NCBI GenBank assembly: GCA_021647805.1
Contig: JAKITZ010000171.1
Coordinates: forward strand, 1 to 5,546
Length of the DNA: 5,546 nt
Source of the DNA: Robiginitomaculum sp.
Lineage (GTDB): Bacteria; Pseudomonadota; Alphaproteobacteria; Caulobacterales; Maricaulaceae
Direction: 5' to 3'
The position numbers and the translations under genes were made by a program. The notes under the pieces are model-generated. The model was not told the origin of the DNA. It did no database searches and was given only the letters and a program-made list of their open reading frames with translations. Numbering within the stretch: the first letter of the stretch is position 1; each line of letters begins with the position of its first letter. This document shows, in pieces, positions 4,625-5,546 of this stretch.

Positions 4625-5546
4625 ATGCGTAGACTTTTATTACTTTCCGCTGGCCTCACATCTTTGGGTGTCGCTCTTGGTTTTGCCTTTCCTGCAGCAG
4701 CACAGGTAGAGGTTGGCACTGAATTAACTGACCCTATCGACACCCAAACCATTGATGACGGCAATCCGGCGGACATTGTTATTTTAAGCGCCGGGTCGGT
4801 ACTGATCGGTGCAGGTCAAACCGCTATTACCCTAAATTCTGACAACACAGTTACCAATCAAGGTATCATATCAAGTACTGATGCTGATAACAGTATCGGA
4901 ATACTGGTTTCAGGAATGGTTACCGGCGATGTAATAAACTCAGGAACTATAAATCTGCAAGAAGACATCACCGGAGCGGATGATGATAATGATGGTGATA
5001 ATGATGCGTATGTTTCAAAAGCGGAGGTTTCATTAAGTATGAAAAGGATGTCAGAACAATTTGAAGTTGGTGTTCTTGAAGTGGTGGAAAGATTAGATGG
5101 TTCGGTTTCTGGAATGAAAAATATGATTTCAGATCTTAAAGAGCAAGCAGCAGATAGTTATATGATGTGCGATGCAGTTGCTTTGGCGGCAGATCAATCA
5201 TCGAGTAATATTGAATCATCTGCTGTGGCCATTACTGAAATGGGTCAGTCAATTCAAGATGTGGCATCACAAGTCGCAATGGCTGAGCAAATAACTTCTG
5301 ATGCCGTTATAAGAGTTGATCAAGCAAATGCTACTATTAATGAACTTGATGAAAGTGCGAAAGAAATTAATTCAGTAGTACAGTTAATTAATGATATTGC
5401 TAAACAGACTAATTTACTTGCTCTTAATGCTATGATAGAGGCAACGAGAGCTGGGGATTCTGGTAAAGGATTTATAGTTGTTGCTAATGAAGTTAAAGCA
5501 TTACCTATGCAAACTGCGGAGGCTACTAACAAAATAGCGTCCCAAG
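4625..5546 (+). CDS. Chimeric reading frame: secreted autotransporter-like N-terminus joined to a methyl-accepting chemotaxis signalling domain (3'-partial)
   Basis: A single frame runs 307 codons from ATG 4625 to the right edge without a stop. Residues 1-26 are a Sec signal peptide (MRRLLLLSAG..., AxA cleavage PAAA|Q). Residues 27 to about 127 look like the start of an autotransporter passenger: short beta-solenoid units with VTNQGIIS (76-83) and VINSGTI (103-109), then the Asp-rich DDDNDGDND (119-127). From about 130 the protein becomes a chemoreceptor cytoplasmic domain: EQFEVGVLEVVERL, then the hairpin-tip motif INDIAKQTNLLALNAMIEATRAGDSGKGFIVVANEV (255-290) that contacts CheA/CheW. No transmembrane segment or HAMP domain separates the parts, so a cytoplasmic signalling module would be exported. 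Hand-counted GC falls from about 46% (4621-4980) to about 38% (5041-5546), with many A/T-ending codons in the second part. A recombinant or assembly chimera is likeliest; a real fusion is possible. Both domain calls are secure, their physical linkage is not. Confidence 0.75.
   Translation, partial: MRRLLLLSAGLTSLGVALGFAFPAAAQVEVGTELTDPIDTQTIDDGNPADIVILSAGSVLIGAGQTAITLNSDNTVTNQGIISSTDADNSIGILVSGMVTGDVINSGTINLQEDITGADDDNDGDNDAYVSKAEVSLSMKRMSEQFEVGVLEVVERLDGSVSGMKNMISDLKEQAADSYMMCDAVALAADQSSSNIESSAVAITEMGQSIQDVASQVAMAEQITSDAVIRVDQANATINELDESAKEINSVVQLINDIAKQTNLLALNAMIEATRAGDSGKGFIVVANEVKALPMQTAEATNKIASQ
4979..5008 (+). other. GAT/AAT-rich run at the fusion junction
   Basis: Nine consecutive codons (4979-5005) read GAT, AAT or GGT and encode DDDNDGDND, a calcium-binding-like acidic motif. 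The sequence is a simple GATGATGATAATGATG-type repeat, and the switch from passenger-like to chemoreceptor-like protein occurs immediately after it (about 5006-5020). Such a low-complexity tract could supply microhomology for recombination, slippage or misassembly. Confidence 0.5.

Noticed and set aside
4507..4776. Minus-strand open frame of 89 codons opposite the start of the last gene
   Set aside because: It is antisense to the signal peptide and promoter region, and the product has no recognisable features.
5320..5532. Minus-strand open frame of 70 codons
   Set aside because: It is the antisense shadow of the chemoreceptor signalling domain, whose plus-strand motif is unmistakable.

Overview
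The window reads as an ordinary bacterial chromosomal segment, most likely proteobacterial and probably alphaproteobacterial. That placement is an inference. It rests on a glnB-glnA pair with GlnB and GlnA sequences of the alphaproteobacterial style (GlnB with the TEAKGFGRQKGHTELYRGAE stretch, GlnA of the adenylylated GSI-beta type), and on an N-terminal autotransporter-like segment at the right end. Hand counts put most of the genes at roughly 45-50% GC.

Layout, left to right. Minus strand 31-1113 is mtnA, a methionine-salvage isomerase. A 98-bp divergent intergenic region follows, then a plus-strand alpha-class carbonic anhydrase with a lipoprotein signal (1212-2018). Next comes a gene-free stretch of about 320 bp. 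It holds small hairpins, a very strong intrinsic terminator (2167-2200) and three imperfect 14-bp tandem repeats (2281-2322), and it leads into a complete tRNA-Asn(GUU) at 2343-2418. After a 249-bp leader come glnB, which starts at GTG 2668, and glnA (3048-4451), ended by an intrinsic terminator (4472-4501). A 123-bp promoter region with an 8-bp inverted repeat precedes the last gene (4625 to beyond the right edge).

Functionally, glnB and glnA form one nitrogen-assimilation unit: PII senses 2-oxoglutarate and glutamine status, and the adenylylation system controls glutamine synthetase. MtnA (sulfur salvage) and the envelope carbonic anhydrase (CO2/bicarbonate interconversion) look like independent transcription units.

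The unusual part is the last gene. One uninterrupted reading frame starts with a Sec signal peptide and a beta-solenoid-like, Asp-rich autotransporter-type segment (residues 1 to about 127). It then changes abruptly into a cytoplasmic methyl-accepting chemotaxis signalling domain (about 130-307, cut by the window end). There is no transmembrane segment or HAMP domain between them, and GC falls at the switch from about 46% to about 38%. This arrangement makes little topological sense. A recombinant or assembly/amplification chimera is the leading explanation; a genuine fusion is possible but unproven. I see no clear new defence, mobile or RNA-guided system here.
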